From: Arcobacteraceae bacterium
GTDB lineage: Bacteria; Campylobacterota; Campylobacteria; Campylobacterales; Arcobacteraceae
Assembly: GCA_029938215.1 (NCBI GenBank)
Contig: JAOZVJ010000001.1
Coordinates: 1 to 36,963, forward strand
Length of the DNA stretch: 36,963 nucleotides
Reading direction: 5' to 3'
Under the pieces are notes generated by a model. The model was not told where the DNA came from. It saw only the letters and a list, made by a program, of their open reading frames with translations, and searched no databases. The position numbers and the translations under genes are program-made. This document shows, piece after piece, positions 10,076 through 18,988 of this stretch (positions are counted from its first letter, which is position 1; each line of letters begins with the position of its first letter).

Positions 10076-11218
10076 ATGTCAGCGAAATTAAAACTATTAA
10101 AAAAGGCAACAATCTTATATGTGGAAGATGATATTCTGATTTCTTCAAATTTTATTGAAAACAATGAAGTTTTTTATAAAAAAATTTATGTTGCTCACAA
10201 TGGAGAAGAAGGATTAAATCTTTACAAAAAATATAAAAAGAAAATAAATATTATAATCACTGATTTAAATATGCCAAAATTAAATGGAATAGATATGATA
10301 TCAAAAATTCGTGATATTAGCCATAATATTCCTATTTTTATAATAAGTGCTTTTGGTGATAAAGAAACATTAAAAAAAGCTATAAATCTAGGCATTAATG
10401 GCTTTATAGGTAAACCAGTAGATATGGATACTTTACTCAAAAATATGGAACGAGCACTTGTTCCTATATTTTACAAAAAGGAACTTAAGAAAAAAGATAT
10501 TTTAATTTCTCAACAATCAAAATTTGCCATAATCGGAGAAATGACAGCAAATATTGCTCACCAATGGAGGCAACCTTTAAATTCAATTGGTGTTATTATG
10601 ATGAAATTAGAGTTTGACTGCGAAAACGATTCATTAACAAAAGAGAGTGCATTGGATGTTGCAAATAAAACAACTTCAGTTATACAGCATATGTCAAAAA
10701 CGATAGATGATTTTAGAAATTTTTTCCTACCAAATAAAGAAAAAAAAGAATTTAAAATCAAAACAAACATACAAAGTGTTTTGGCTTTGATGATACCACT
10801 ATTATATAAAAATAACATAGAAATTAAAATTTATGGAGAACAAAATATTTCAGTTTTTGGCTATGAAAATGAATTAAAACAGGTCTTAATCAATATTGTT
10901 AATAATGCAAAAGATGCCATTATAAATAATAAAAAGATTAATAAAGGTCTAATAAAAATAAAAATAAAAACAAACGATAAAAACTTATATTTATTTATTA
11001 GTGACAATGCCGGAGGTGTTCCAGAAGAAATTATGCATAAAATCTTTGAACCATATTATACAACAAAGTTTAAATCACAAGGTACAGGACTTGGCTTATA
11101 TATGTCTAAAATGATAATTGAAAAAAGTATGCATGGTAATCTTGTTATGAAAAATAATAAGAAAGGAGCTGTTTTTTGTATAAGATTGCCGATAAAAATA
11201 AAAAATATGATAAAATAA
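10076..11218 (+). CDS. Receiver-histidine kinase fusion (REC - HisKA - HATPase)
   Basis: This is a 380-residue cytosolic protein with an N-terminal receiver (about 10-125). The receiver has VEDD, the phospho-acceptor Asp63 in TDLNMP and Lys113 in GKPVD. A kinase core follows, with the H-box MTANIAHQWRQPLNS (His162), the N-box NIVNNAKDAI, and the G-boxes DNAGGVPEEI and GTGLGLYMSK. There is no membrane segment, so the signal should arrive through phosphorylation of the receiver or through a partner. A GGAC ribosome site precedes the ATG. It opens the signalling island and is divergent from the cupin gene. The HQWRQP H-box is common in Campylobacterota and differs from the textbook SHELRTP. Confidence 0.9.
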   Translation: MSAKLKLLKKATILYVEDDILISSNFIENNEVFYKKIYVAHNGEEGLNLYKKYKKKINIIITDLNMPKLNGIDMISKIRDISHNIPIFIISAFGDKETLKKAINLGINGFIGKPVDMDTLLKNMERALVPIFYKKELKKKDILISQQSKFAIIGEMTANIAHQWRQPLNSIGVIMMKLEFDCENDSLTKESALDVANKTTSVIQHMSKTIDDFRNFFLPNKEKKEFKIKTNIQSVLALMIPLLYKNNIEIKIYGEQNISVFGYENELKQVLINIVNNAKDAIINNKKINKGLIKIKIKTNDKNLYLFISDNAGGVPEEIMHKIFEPYYTTKFKSQGTGLGLYMSKMIIEKSMHGNLVMKNNKKGAVFCIRLPIKIKNMIK

Positions 11219-11247
11219 AAAAATACATCCAAAAAAGGTAAAAAATT

Positions 11248-11847
11248 ATGACTATAAAATATATGGGTCCAAGACCAATGATATCTCATCATGGGATAGA
11301 GTTCAAAGATGGGAAAGAAGATAAATATGTTTATTTGATGATTGGAATTCAAATACTTAAGGCTATTGATAAAGACTATGGTGAGAATAAAACCTATAGT
11401 TATGATTTATCCACAAAAAGAATATCTGATGACGAAATGCTAAGAGTTATGCAAAAATATGAGCCAACTTTAGAAAAGCTTGCAATAGAAGAAAATCAAA
11501 ACTACAAAAGCAAAATTCAGAAAGAAATTCAAAACATTAAAGAAAGAAACAATTTAAAAGAAGCTGAAAAAGAAGCTTGGACGAATAATCTTGAAATAAT
11601 GAAAGATTATAGAATTCAAAGAGCTATAAATAAAATATACTATATGCATTGTGTCAAAAGTATAAAAGAGATTATAAAAAGAGAAAATATAAAAGAAATA
11701 GATACACCTTTTTATGAAAAATATTGGCATGTTTTACAAACTATACAAGGTAGCTTGGAAGAGGGAAGAAGTTCTTTAAGAACAAATTTAAAAGTTGTTA
11801 CAGACGGTGACAATAAAATGACAGCCAAACTTTTTATAGGAGTGTAA
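11248..11847 (+). CDS. Unknown protein encoded directly upstream of the Na/Pi transporter
   Basis: This 199-residue protein is not recognised. The N-terminus (MGPRPMISHHGIEFKDGKED) contains His-His and is followed by a hydrophobic strand-helix (VYLMIGIQILKAID). The middle (about 65-130) is a long, charged, probably coiled helix rich in Lys and Glu. The C-terminus (LKVVTDGDNKMTAKLFIGV) looks beta-stranded. No signal peptide or membrane helix is seen. An in-frame ATG five codons later is a possible alternative start. The stop is one base before the transporter start, so the two are almost certainly co-translated, and a role as its cytosolic partner or regulator is inferred from that alone. Confidence 0.75.
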   Translation: MTIKYMGPRPMISHHGIEFKDGKEDKYVYLMIGIQILKAIDKDYGENKTYSYDLSTKRISDDEMLRVMQKYEPTLEKLAIEENQNYKSKIQKEIQNIKERNNLKEAEKEAWTNNLEIMKDYRIQRAINKIYYMHCVKSIKEIIKRENIKEIDTPFYEKYWHVLQTIQGSLEEGRSSLRTNLKVVTDGDNKMTAKLFIGV

Positions 11848-11848
11848 G

Positions 11849-13615
11849 ATGATAAAAAAACTCACATATCCATTATTTTTATTAGCTGTTGCGTATTTAC
11901 TTTTTTCTAGCAATGACGCAAAAATCATTATAGCTGGAATTGCCGTATTTTTAATAGGTATGGTATTTATGGAAGATGGCTTTAAGCTTTTTAGTGGCGG
12001 TATGCTTGAAAAAGTTTTGGAAAAAAGTACTTCTAGTGTGCCAAAAGCTATAGGAACAGGATTTTTGGCTACGGCGATTGTGCAAAGCTCATCTTTATTG
12101 ACTATTATAGTTATATCTTTTTTGAGTGCAGAGCTAATCTCTTTAAGTGGTGCTATTGGTGTAATTTTTGGTTCAAATATAGGTACAACAACAACAGCAT
12201 GGATAGTATCTGCATTTGGTGTAAAAATAAAAATAGCACATTATGCGATGCCTATGTTGATTTTTGGTGTAATTTTTAGATTTAATCAAAACAAAACTTA
12301 TCAAGGATTGGGAAATATTTTAGTTGGTCTTGGTTTTGTATTTTTAGGTATTGGATATATGAAAGAAGGCTTTGAAGCAATGAAAGCTGGTCTTGACCTT
12401 GCACAATTTGCAATGGATGGATATCTAGGGGTTTTGATATACATTTTAATAGGAGCTGTTGCAACTATTATTATACAATCCAGTAGTGCGACTATGGCGA
12501 TTATTATTACCGCTTTGGCCACTGGTCAAATAGAATATATAAATGCTCTTTCTTTAGCAATTGGTGCAAATATCGGTACTACAGTAACTGCCATTATTGG
12601 GGCTTTGTCCTCAAATTCAAATGGTAAAAGATTGGCCGTTGCCCATTTTATTTTTAATGTTGTAACTGGAGCAATAGCTATCGTATTTTTATATCAATTA
12701 GCGGATTTTGTTGATATATTTTCTGCAAAATTAGGAATAGGCGACACTGATTACGCTATGAAATTAGCTTTATTTCATACAGTATTTAATGTTATTGGAG
12801 TTTTGGCAGTTTCTCCATTTACTGATAAACTTGTAATTTTTCTAAAAGGTTTATTTAATGAGGAACAAAAAGATGTATCAAGAGCAAGATATTTGGATAA
12901 GGTTGTAATACAAATGCCAGAAGCCGCAATAGAAGTTCTAAAAAAAGAGATTATTCATCTTTATGATAATTCCACAGAAGTTTTATCGCACGCATTGTCT
13001 TTACATAGACATAATTTTATTGGAGTGGATGATGATGAAATAGCGGCAATTGTTAGAAAATCTAATAAAAAAATAGATACAAATATAGATGAATTTTACA
13101 AAAAAAGAATTAAATCTTTATATGGTGATATTATAAATTATGCAACAATTTCAGAAGAAAATATGAGCATTGAAGAAAAAAGTAAAGTTTATTCTTTAAA
13201 AAATGCTTGTAGAGATATAGTTGAATCCATTAAAGATGTAAGGGAATTACAAAAAAATATCAATAAGTTTATTAAAAGTAAAAATCAATATATAAAAACA
13301 GAATATGATTATCTTAGAGGAGAGATTGCAAAAACTCTTGATGGTATACATGACTTAAGAAATGGTGTTGATGATTTTGATGCATTAGCAGGAATAAAAT
13401 TATTAAAACAAAGTCTTGACAAACTTGATATGATAGAAAATGGTAGGATTGATGACTTGATAAGAAACAATAGTATTGAGCCAAAAATGGCAACCTCTCT
13501 TATAAATGACAGTGCATTTGCTTATGATATATGCAAAAAGCTTATTGAAGCTGCTGCTGTTTTATGGATAGAAAATGAAAAAATTAAACAACTAGGAGAA
13601 GATGATGAAAGTTGA
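11849..13615 (+). CDS. Na+/phosphate symporter-type membrane protein with C-terminal PhoU-like domain
   Basis: This 588-residue inner-membrane protein is of the Na/Pi cotransporter (NptA/YjbB-like) family. It has two inverted repeats, each with the family QSSS motif: IVQSSSLLT (about 78-86) and IIQSSSATM (about 209-217). Each repeat also has a glycine-rich FGSNIGTTTTA or IGANIGTTVTA segment. Hydrophobic helices fill roughly residues 8-330. Residues 340-588 are soluble, helical and charged like PhoU, which usually modulates transport on the cytosolic side. The likely substrate is phosphate or a similar oxyanion with sodium. It sits inside a signalling gene cluster, between an unknown protein and a lysine-rich mini-protein that overlaps its end. 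Confidence 0.88.
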   Translation: MIKKLTYPLFLLAVAYLLFSSNDAKIIIAGIAVFLIGMVFMEDGFKLFSGGMLEKVLEKSTSSVPKAIGTGFLATAIVQSSSLLTIIVISFLSAELISLSGAIGVIFGSNIGTTTTAWIVSAFGVKIKIAHYAMPMLIFGVIFRFNQNKTYQGLGNILVGLGFVFLGIGYMKEGFEAMKAGLDLAQFAMDGYLGVLIYILIGAVATIIIQSSSATMAIIITALATGQIEYINALSLAIGANIGTTVTAIIGALSSNSNGKRLAVAHFIFNVVTGAIAIVFLYQLADFVDIFSAKLGIGDTDYAMKLALFHTVFNVIGVLAVSPFTDKLVIFLKGLFNEEQKDVSRARYLDKVVIQMPEAAIEVLKKEIIHLYDNSTEVLSHALSLHRHNFIGVDDDEIAAIVRKSNKKIDTNIDEFYKKRIKSLYGDIINYATISEENMSIEEKSKVYSLKNACRDIVESIKDVRELQKNINKFIKSKNQYIKTEYDYLRGEIAKTLDGIHDLRNGVDDFDALAGIKLLKQSLDKLDMIENGRIDDLIRNNSIEPKMATSLINDSAFAYDICKKLIEAAAVLWIENEKIKQLGEDDES

Positions 13616-13826
13616 AAAATTATTTAAAAAAGTAGAAGAGTTTTTTGGAATGAATAAGAAAAAACAAAAAACAAAAAACAACAAAAAAGAAAAATTAAAA
13701 GATTCTTTAAACGATAAGATATCCTCTTTAAAAAAGAAAATAAAAAATACAAACAATAAACAAAAAAAATACAAATTGAAAGAAGAACTAATTGTTTTAA
13801 TTAAAATAAACAAAAAATTAAAATAA
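13605..13826 (+). CDS. Lysine-rich small protein overlapping the transporter gene
   Basis: This 73-residue basic protein has about 27 lysines. It opens with an amphipathic segment (KVEKLFKKVEEFFG), then an Asn/Lys-rich stretch, and ends with a predicted helix (KEELIVLIKINKKLK). AGGAG at 13594-13598 is six bases before the ATG at 13605 and only three before the ATG at 13602, so I prefer the second ATG. The gene overlaps the transporter end by 11 bases, suggesting translational coupling. The family is unknown. The amphipathic start could bind membrane or the transporter's PhoU-like tail, or the basic part could bind nucleic acid. These are guesses. Confidence 0.6.
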   Translation: MKVEKLFKKVEEFFGMNKKKQKTKNNKKEKLKDSLNDKISSLKKKIKNTNNKQKKYKLKEELIVLIKINKKLK

Positions 13827-13851
13827 TTTTTTGTTTATTAGACAATAATTT

Positions 13852-15360
13852 ATGATTGATGTAAAAAAACTAAAAGTTCTTACAAAAAAATTTAATGTTC
13901 TTTATGTTGAGGATGAAGAACAAATGAGAGAAAGTCTTATGGCTTATCTTGTAAAAATATTTAAAAATGTTAAAACAGCAAAAGATGGACAAGAGGGTCT
14001 AGAACTTTATAGGCATGAAAAATTTGATATAGTTATTACGGATATACAAATGCCAAATCTTAATGGTATAGAGATGGCAAAAAAAATAAAAGAATTAAAT
14101 CATAAACAAGAAATTATGATAGTTTCTGCCTATACTGAAATAAATTATTTTATTGAGTCTATTAAAATTGGTATTAGTGGTTACATAATAAAACCTGTAG
14201 ATTTTTCACAAATGAATGAAGAAATTTATAAAATTGTTTATAAGCTTAAAAAATTTAATGAAAATAAACTTTATGGACTTCATCTAGAAGAACTTATTGA
14301 AGAAAGAACAAAAGAAAAAGAAAGTTTGCAAGCACAAATTATAGAGAATCACCAGCAAACTCTTTTTGCCTTGGTTGGTATGATAGAAAAACGAGATTCT
14401 TATACAGGTGGACATAGTCAAAGAGTTGCAAAATATTCGATGTTAATAGCAAAAGAATTGGGATGTGCATACGAAGAGTGTGAAAAGCTTTATCAAGCGG
14501 GAATACTTCATGATATAGGCAAAATATCAACCCCTGATTCTATACTTCTTAAGCCTGGGAAATTAAGTGACATAGAATATAAATTGATACAAGAGCATGT
14601 AGAAAGTGGCTACGATATGCTTAAAAAAATATATATGTATAAAGAATTGGCTAAAATTATTCGTTGTCATCATGAAAGATACGATGGAACTGGATATCCA
14701 AAGGGATTAAAAGGCGATGAAATTCCGTTTCTTTCACGAATTATGATGGTTGCTGATGCGTTTGATGCAATGACAACAAATCGTATATATAAAAAAAGAA
14801 AAAGCATAGATGAAGCACTTAAAGAAATAAAAGAACTTTCAAAAATTCAATTTCATCCAGAGATTGCGGATGTTTCATTTGAAGCTCTTAATAAAATTTC
14901 TATTGAAAAAAATATTTCACAACTTCCCAAAAACGAACTAGAAAAAGAAAGATTTTCTTATTTTTATAAAGATCAGACTGTTAATACTTATAATAAAAGT
15001 TATTTTGAATTAATTCTAAACAAAGATTGTCAAGAAAAAAAATACAAATACTTAAAAGCCTTTTATTTTCATGGGCTTACGAAGTTTAATGAAAAGTATA
15101 GTTGGAACGAAGGAGATGAAATCCTTGCAAAATTTGTTTCTATTTTAGAAAAAATATCCTCAAAAGCTTTGATATTCAGGGTTCATGGCGAAGCATTTGC
15201 TGTATTACTTGAAGAAAATATACAATTAAAAGATGATTTTTTTAAAGATATAGATTTTTTAAAAAATAGTGATATTAGAATTAGCAAAAAAAATATTAAT
15301 CTTTTAGAAAAAAAAATATGTTCTTTTGAAGATTTAGAAAAATGCATACACTTCTATTAA
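13852..15360 (+). CDS. Receiver - HD-GYP phosphodiesterase with degenerate GGDEF-like C-terminus
   Basis: This is a 502-residue response regulator that probably degrades cyclic di-GMP. The receiver (about 10-125) has VEDEE, phospho-acceptor Asp64 in TDIQMPN and Lys in IKPVD. A coiled linker (140-170) leads to the HD-GYP domain (about 172-345), with HSQRVAKYS, ILHDIGKIS (His220, Asp221), HHERYDGTGYP and VADAFDAMTTNR, so the metal and GYP residues are intact. Residues about 370-500 resemble a GGDEF domain: NEGDEILAKFVSIL is followed by FRVHGEAFAVLL, where GGDEF should stand. The cyclase motif is lost, so this part may bind nucleotide or regulate. The start has a weak ribosome site. It follows the Lys-rich gene by 25 bases. 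Confidence 0.88.
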   Translation: MIDVKKLKVLTKKFNVLYVEDEEQMRESLMAYLVKIFKNVKTAKDGQEGLELYRHEKFDIVITDIQMPNLNGIEMAKKIKELNHKQEIMIVSAYTEINYFIESIKIGISGYIIKPVDFSQMNEEIYKIVYKLKKFNENKLYGLHLEELIEERTKEKESLQAQIIENHQQTLFALVGMIEKRDSYTGGHSQRVAKYSMLIAKELGCAYEECEKLYQAGILHDIGKISTPDSILLKPGKLSDIEYKLIQEHVESGYDMLKKIYMYKELAKIIRCHHERYDGTGYPKGLKGDEIPFLSRIMMVADAFDAMTTNRIYKKRKSIDEALKEIKELSKIQFHPEIADVSFEALNKISIEKNISQLPKNELEKERFSYFYKDQTVNTYNKSYFELILNKDCQEKKYKYLKAFYFHGLTKFNEKYSWNEGDEILAKFVSILEKISSKALIFRVHGEAFAVLLEENIQLKDDFFKDIDFLKNSDIRISKKNINLLEKKICSFEDLEKCIHFY

Positions 15361-15373
15361 ATAGGCTTTGTCG

Positions 15374-15406
15374 TATAATCTTTTGCTAACAATTTTTGTG
15401 CTAACA
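15374..15406 (+). promoter_or_regulatory. Candidate promoter and repeated motif upstream of the hybrid kinase
   Basis: TATAAT at 15374-15379 lies 66 bases before the hybrid kinase start, in an 85-base gap after the HD-GYP gene. Just after it, TGCTAACA occurs twice in direct orientation (15384-15391 and 15399-15406), 15 bases apart start to start. No good -35 is seen. The repeats could be an operator, but no binding protein is known. Confidence 0.35.
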
Positions 15407-15445
15407 TAACTTAACTAAATAATTTTTAAAAGTGAGGACGCAAAA

Positions 15446-18400
15446 ATGATTCAGCGATTAAAAGATTTTAATGTTGGTACAAAGATTCTAATTCCTGTGA
15501 TAATTATGGCTATATTTGGTGCTACTGTTAATGTTTATGATGTTATTTCACAGATGAAAGGTTTAGCAAAACAAAATAGTTCTACTTCACTCAATATGCT
15601 AGCAGATTCAATTTTTATCTCATTAAAAAATGCCATGAATACTGGTGATACAAATATTATAAAAAAAGTAGAAAGTGAGAGTAGAGAAAAAATAAGCGGA
15701 TTAAAAAAACTTCAAATTGCTAAGAGTGAGAAGATGATTAAATTTTTTAATCTTAAGCAATCAGCTACTGCGGACAAAAATATTTTAGAAGTTTTTAAAA
15801 CAAAAAAAGATGCTTTAATAGATGAAACAAAAAATAAAAAACATACAATTAGAGTATTGAAAGCTATGAGAGCTACAAAAGAATGTTTAAAGTGTCATAC
15901 TAATGAAAAAGAAGGCGATATAATTGCCGTAATTGATTTAACTTTTAATTTGGATAAGTCTGATTCTTTAATATCAGAATCATTAAGAAATTTAACTTTG
16001 GTAATATTTCTATTGCTAATAATAGCGTTGCCAATAGTATACATGATAATAAAAAGAGGGGTAGTAATACCGCTTAATAATTTTCAAGAAGGTCTTTTGG
16101 ACTTTTTTAAATATTTGAATAGAGAAGAAAAGAATGTAAAGCTTTTAGACCATGACTCAAATGATGAGATAGGGATAATGACAAAAGTTATAAATGAAAA
16201 TATTGAGAAAACAAAAACAAATATTGAAAAAGAAAATAAAAATAATTGGACAAAAGAAGGAATCAGTAAGTTAAATAAAAAATTATCAGGTGCTACTGAT
16301 ATTGTATTTGTAAGTAATAAAGCTATAAGTTTTTTATGCAGTTATCTAAAAGCAGGTATTGGTGCGTTATATGTTTACAATGAAGATGAAGAAATATTAA
16401 GTCTAAATGGAAGTTATGCTTTTGTGCAAAGAGAAGACTTGTCAAATAATTTTAAATTAGGGGAAGGAACAGTTGGTCAAGTAGCACTTGAAAGGTCACC
16501 AATTCAAATTGAAAATATTAAACGCACTCAAATGAGTATAGTTACAGGCACCACAAATGAACCTCCTATAAACACATATACCTTTCCGCTTATTTATCAA
16601 AAAACACTTTTTGGTGTAATTGAAATAGGTTCTACGGAAATATTTAATGAGGCACAAAGAGAGTTTTTTGAACAATCAAACCAAATAATAGCAACAGCGT
16701 TATTTACAGTTATTCAAAATACTAGAGTAAAAGAACTACTTACAAAATCACAAAAAGTAAATAAAAAGCTTAAAAAACAACAAAAAGAGCTGGAGTTCAA
16801 AAATACACAAATGCAAGAACAGCAAGCTCAACTTGAAGAAGCAAATTCTCAGATGCAAGAACAGCAAGCTCAACTTGAAGAAGCAAATTCTCAGATGGAG
16901 GAACAACAAGTTCAATTAAAAGAATCTGAAAAAGAGTTAAAAACTCAAAATAGTCAATTGTTAGAATCAAAAAAAGAGTTAAATCTAAGAGCAAAAGATT
17001 TGGAAAACTCAAATAAATACAAAAGTGAATTTTTAGCAAATATGAGCCACGAACTAAGAACACCACTAAATTCAATAATCTTATTATCAAGTATGCTTAA
17101 AGAAAATAGAAAACATATCTTATCTGAAGATGTAGTAAAAAAAGCAAAAATAATAAATAGCTCAGGAGAAGATCTTCTAAGACTTATCAATGATGTTTTG
17201 GATCTCTCAAAAGTAGAAGCTGGAAAAATGAATATTCTTGTAGAAGATTTTTCATCGAAAGATTTTGCAGAACATATTAAAGATTTATTTGAACCATCAG
17301 CACAAAAAATTGGTCTAAAATTTATTGTAGAAGACAAATACAGCAATACTATATCAAATGACAAAGACAAATTGTCTCAAATAATAAAAAATTTTTTATC
17401 AAACTCTTTAAAATTTACAAGTGAAGGTGAAATAAAATTAATAATTGAATCAGAAAAAGAAAACAATATTAAAATTTCCGTAAAAGATACAGGCATTGGA
17501 ATACCTAAAGAAAAACAAGATTTAGTTTTTAAAGCATTTCAGCAAGCAGATGGAAGTACAAGCCGTAAATATGGTGGCACTGGATTAGGACTGTCTATAA
17601 CAAAAGAGCTAACGGGACTTTTAAAAGGAAAGATAGACCTCGAATCGGAAGAGGGGAAAGGGAGTGTATTTAGTATAATCATTCCAAATTTAAAAAAAGA
17701 AAAAGAAACACCTGAATTGCCAAAAAAAATTCCATCAAAACCGATACAAAATCCTCAACAAAAAAAACAACCGCAAATTATTAAAGAGCCAGAAATAATA
17801 GATGATTCTAAAAAAATTATCGAAACAGACAAGCCTTTTTTAATAATAGAAGACGATGAAGGTTTTGCCTTAACTTTAAAAAGCGTTATAAACGACAATG
17901 ATGATTTGGTACTTATTGCTACAACAGGAAGCCAAGGAATTAAACTTGCAAAAAATAATAATAATATTCAAGGTATTTTATTAGACCTTGGTCTTCCTGA
18001 TATTGATGGTGTTGAAGTATTAAAAGAACTAAAGTCAAATATTAATACAAGAAAAATACCTGTATATATACTTTCAGGTCGCGACAATCAAAGTCAAACA
18101 AAAATAATGGGAGCTGTCGGATTCAAACAAAAACCATTATCAAATGATGATTTAAAAATCGTATTTGAAGATTTTGTTAAATTTAATGATAAAAAAATAA
18201 AAGATTTATTAATAGTAGAAAATGATTCTATTCAAAGAGAAGCTATGATTGAATTTATAGGAAACAAAACAATAAAATCAAAAGGGGTTGATTCTATAAA
18301 AGAAGCTATAAAAGAACTGCAAAAAAATATTTATGATGCGGTAATTGTTGATTTAATATTGCACGAAGGAAGCGGACTTGAAGTGTGCGAATATATTAAA

Positions 18401-18985
18401 AAAAATGAAGTGAATATACCAATTATTGTTTATACAGGTAAAGAATTAACACAAAAAGAAGAAAATGAAATAAAAAAATATACAGATTCTATTATTGTAA
18501 AATCTATAAATTCACAGAATCGTCTTCTTGATGAAGTAGATATGTTTTTACATAGAGCCAAAGCACCTGCCGCAACAAAAAATTGTCAAAACTCTTCCGT
18601 AAATGATATATCTTTTGATGATAAAAAAATATTAGTAGTTGATGACGATATGAGAAATACTTATGTTCTTATGGAAATTTTAGAAGAAAAAGGTGCGATC
18701 GTTGTAACAGCAGAAAATGGTAAAGAAGCCATTGAAGTGCTAGGCGATAATCTAGACACAAGCATAATACTTATGGATATTATGATGCCAGTTATGAATG
18801 GATATGAAGCAACCAAACTTATTAAAGCAAACGATAAAACAAAAGATATTCCAATTATTGCTGTAACAGCAAAAGCTATGAATAAAGATAAGGAAAAATG
18901 TTTAGAAGTTGGTGCGAATGATTTTTTAACAAAACCATTAAACTTGGATACTTTTGTTGGCGTTGTAAAGGCTTGGATAAAATAA
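15446..18985 (+). CDS. Hybrid sensor kinase: haem-type periplasmic sensor, GAF, coiled coil, kinase, three receivers
   Basis: This is a 1179-residue inner-membrane hybrid kinase. TM1 is at about 13-33 and TM2 at 183-203. The extracytoplasmic part between them ends in ECLKCHTNE, a haem-c CxxCH motif (Cys147, Cys150, His151) as in DUF3365/Tll0287-like sensors. A HAMP-like linker follows, then a GAF-like domain (about 275-425) and a Gln/Glu-rich coiled coil (430-525). The kinase has H-box NMSHELRTPLNS (His535), N-box NFLSNSLKFT, and G-boxes DTGIGIP and GTGLGLS. Three receivers follow, with Asp847, Asp969 and Asp1111; the first two are divergent and the last is canonical (LMDIMMPVMNGY). A histidine phosphotransfer domain is not seen. 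It leads a block with the CheB-CheR gene three bases downstream. Confidence 0.9.
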   Translation: MIQRLKDFNVGTKILIPVIIMAIFGATVNVYDVISQMKGLAKQNSSTSLNMLADSIFISLKNAMNTGDTNIIKKVESESREKISGLKKLQIAKSEKMIKFFNLKQSATADKNILEVFKTKKDALIDETKNKKHTIRVLKAMRATKECLKCHTNEKEGDIIAVIDLTFNLDKSDSLISESLRNLTLVIFLLLIIALPIVYMIIKRGVVIPLNNFQEGLLDFFKYLNREEKNVKLLDHDSNDEIGIMTKVINENIEKTKTNIEKENKNNWTKEGISKLNKKLSGATDIVFVSNKAISFLCSYLKAGIGALYVYNEDEEILSLNGSYAFVQREDLSNNFKLGEGTVGQVALERSPIQIENIKRTQMSIVTGTTNEPPINTYTFPLIYQKTLFGVIEIGSTEIFNEAQREFFEQSNQIIATALFTVIQNTRVKELLTKSQKVNKKLKKQQKELEFKNTQMQEQQAQLEEANSQMQEQQAQLEEANSQMEEQQVQLKESEKELKTQNSQLLESKKELNLRAKDLENSNKYKSEFLANMSHELRTPLNSIILLSSMLKENRKHILSEDVVKKAKIINSSGEDLLRLINDVLDLSKVEAGKMNILVEDFSSKDFAEHIKDLFEPSAQKIGLKFIVEDKYSNTISNDKDKLSQIIKNFLSNSLKFTSEGEIKLIIESEKENNIKISVKDTGIGIPKEKQDLVFKAFQQADGSTSRKYGGTGLGLSITKELTGLLKGKIDLESEEGKGSVFSIIIPNLKKEKETPELPKKIPSKPIQNPQQKKQPQIIKEPEIIDDSKKIIETDKPFLIIEDDEGFALTLKSVINDNDDLVLIATTGSQGIKLAKNNNNIQGILLDLGLPDIDGVEVLKELKSNINTRKIPVYILSGRDNQSQTKIMGAVGFKQKPLSNDDLKIVFEDFVKFNDKKIKDLLIVENDSIQREAMIEFIGNKTIKSKGVDSIKEAIKELQKNIYDAVIVDLILHEGSGLEVCEYIKKNEVNIPIIVYTGKELTQKEENEIKKYTDSIIVKSINSQNRLLDEVDMFLHRAKAPAATKNCQNSSVNDISFDDKKILVVDDDMRNTYVLMEILEEKGAIVVTAENGKEAIEVLGDNLDTSIILMDIMMPVMNGYEATKLIKANDKTKDIPIIAVTAKAMNKDKEKCLEVGANDFLTKPLNLDTFVGVVKAWIK
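16811..16894 (+). repeat. Two perfect 42-bp tandem copies within the kinase coiled coil
   Basis: Units 16811-16852 and 16853-16894 are identical and encode MQEQQAQLEEANSQ twice. A diverged third copy (MEEQQVQLKES) follows. The unit is 14 residues, two heptads, so copy-number change would lengthen the signalling helix without breaking its register. Confidence 0.9.
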
Positions 18986-18988
18986 AAT

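Noticed and set aside
13592-13813. Phe/Leu-rich minus-strand frame that looks like a membrane protein
   Set aside because: It is the complement of the Lys-rich small gene; there is no ribosome site, and the hydrophobicity comes from AAA codons read backwards.
16811-16894. Tandem repeat considered as CRISPR or mobile-element remnant
   Set aside because: It has no spacers, lies in frame within a kinase coiled coil and encodes exact heptads.
16797-17370. Minus-strand frames within the hybrid kinase gene (16797-17090 and 16954-17370)
   Set aside because: They are antisense to conserved coiled-coil and H-box codons, have no ribosome sites, and their sequences are low-complexity.
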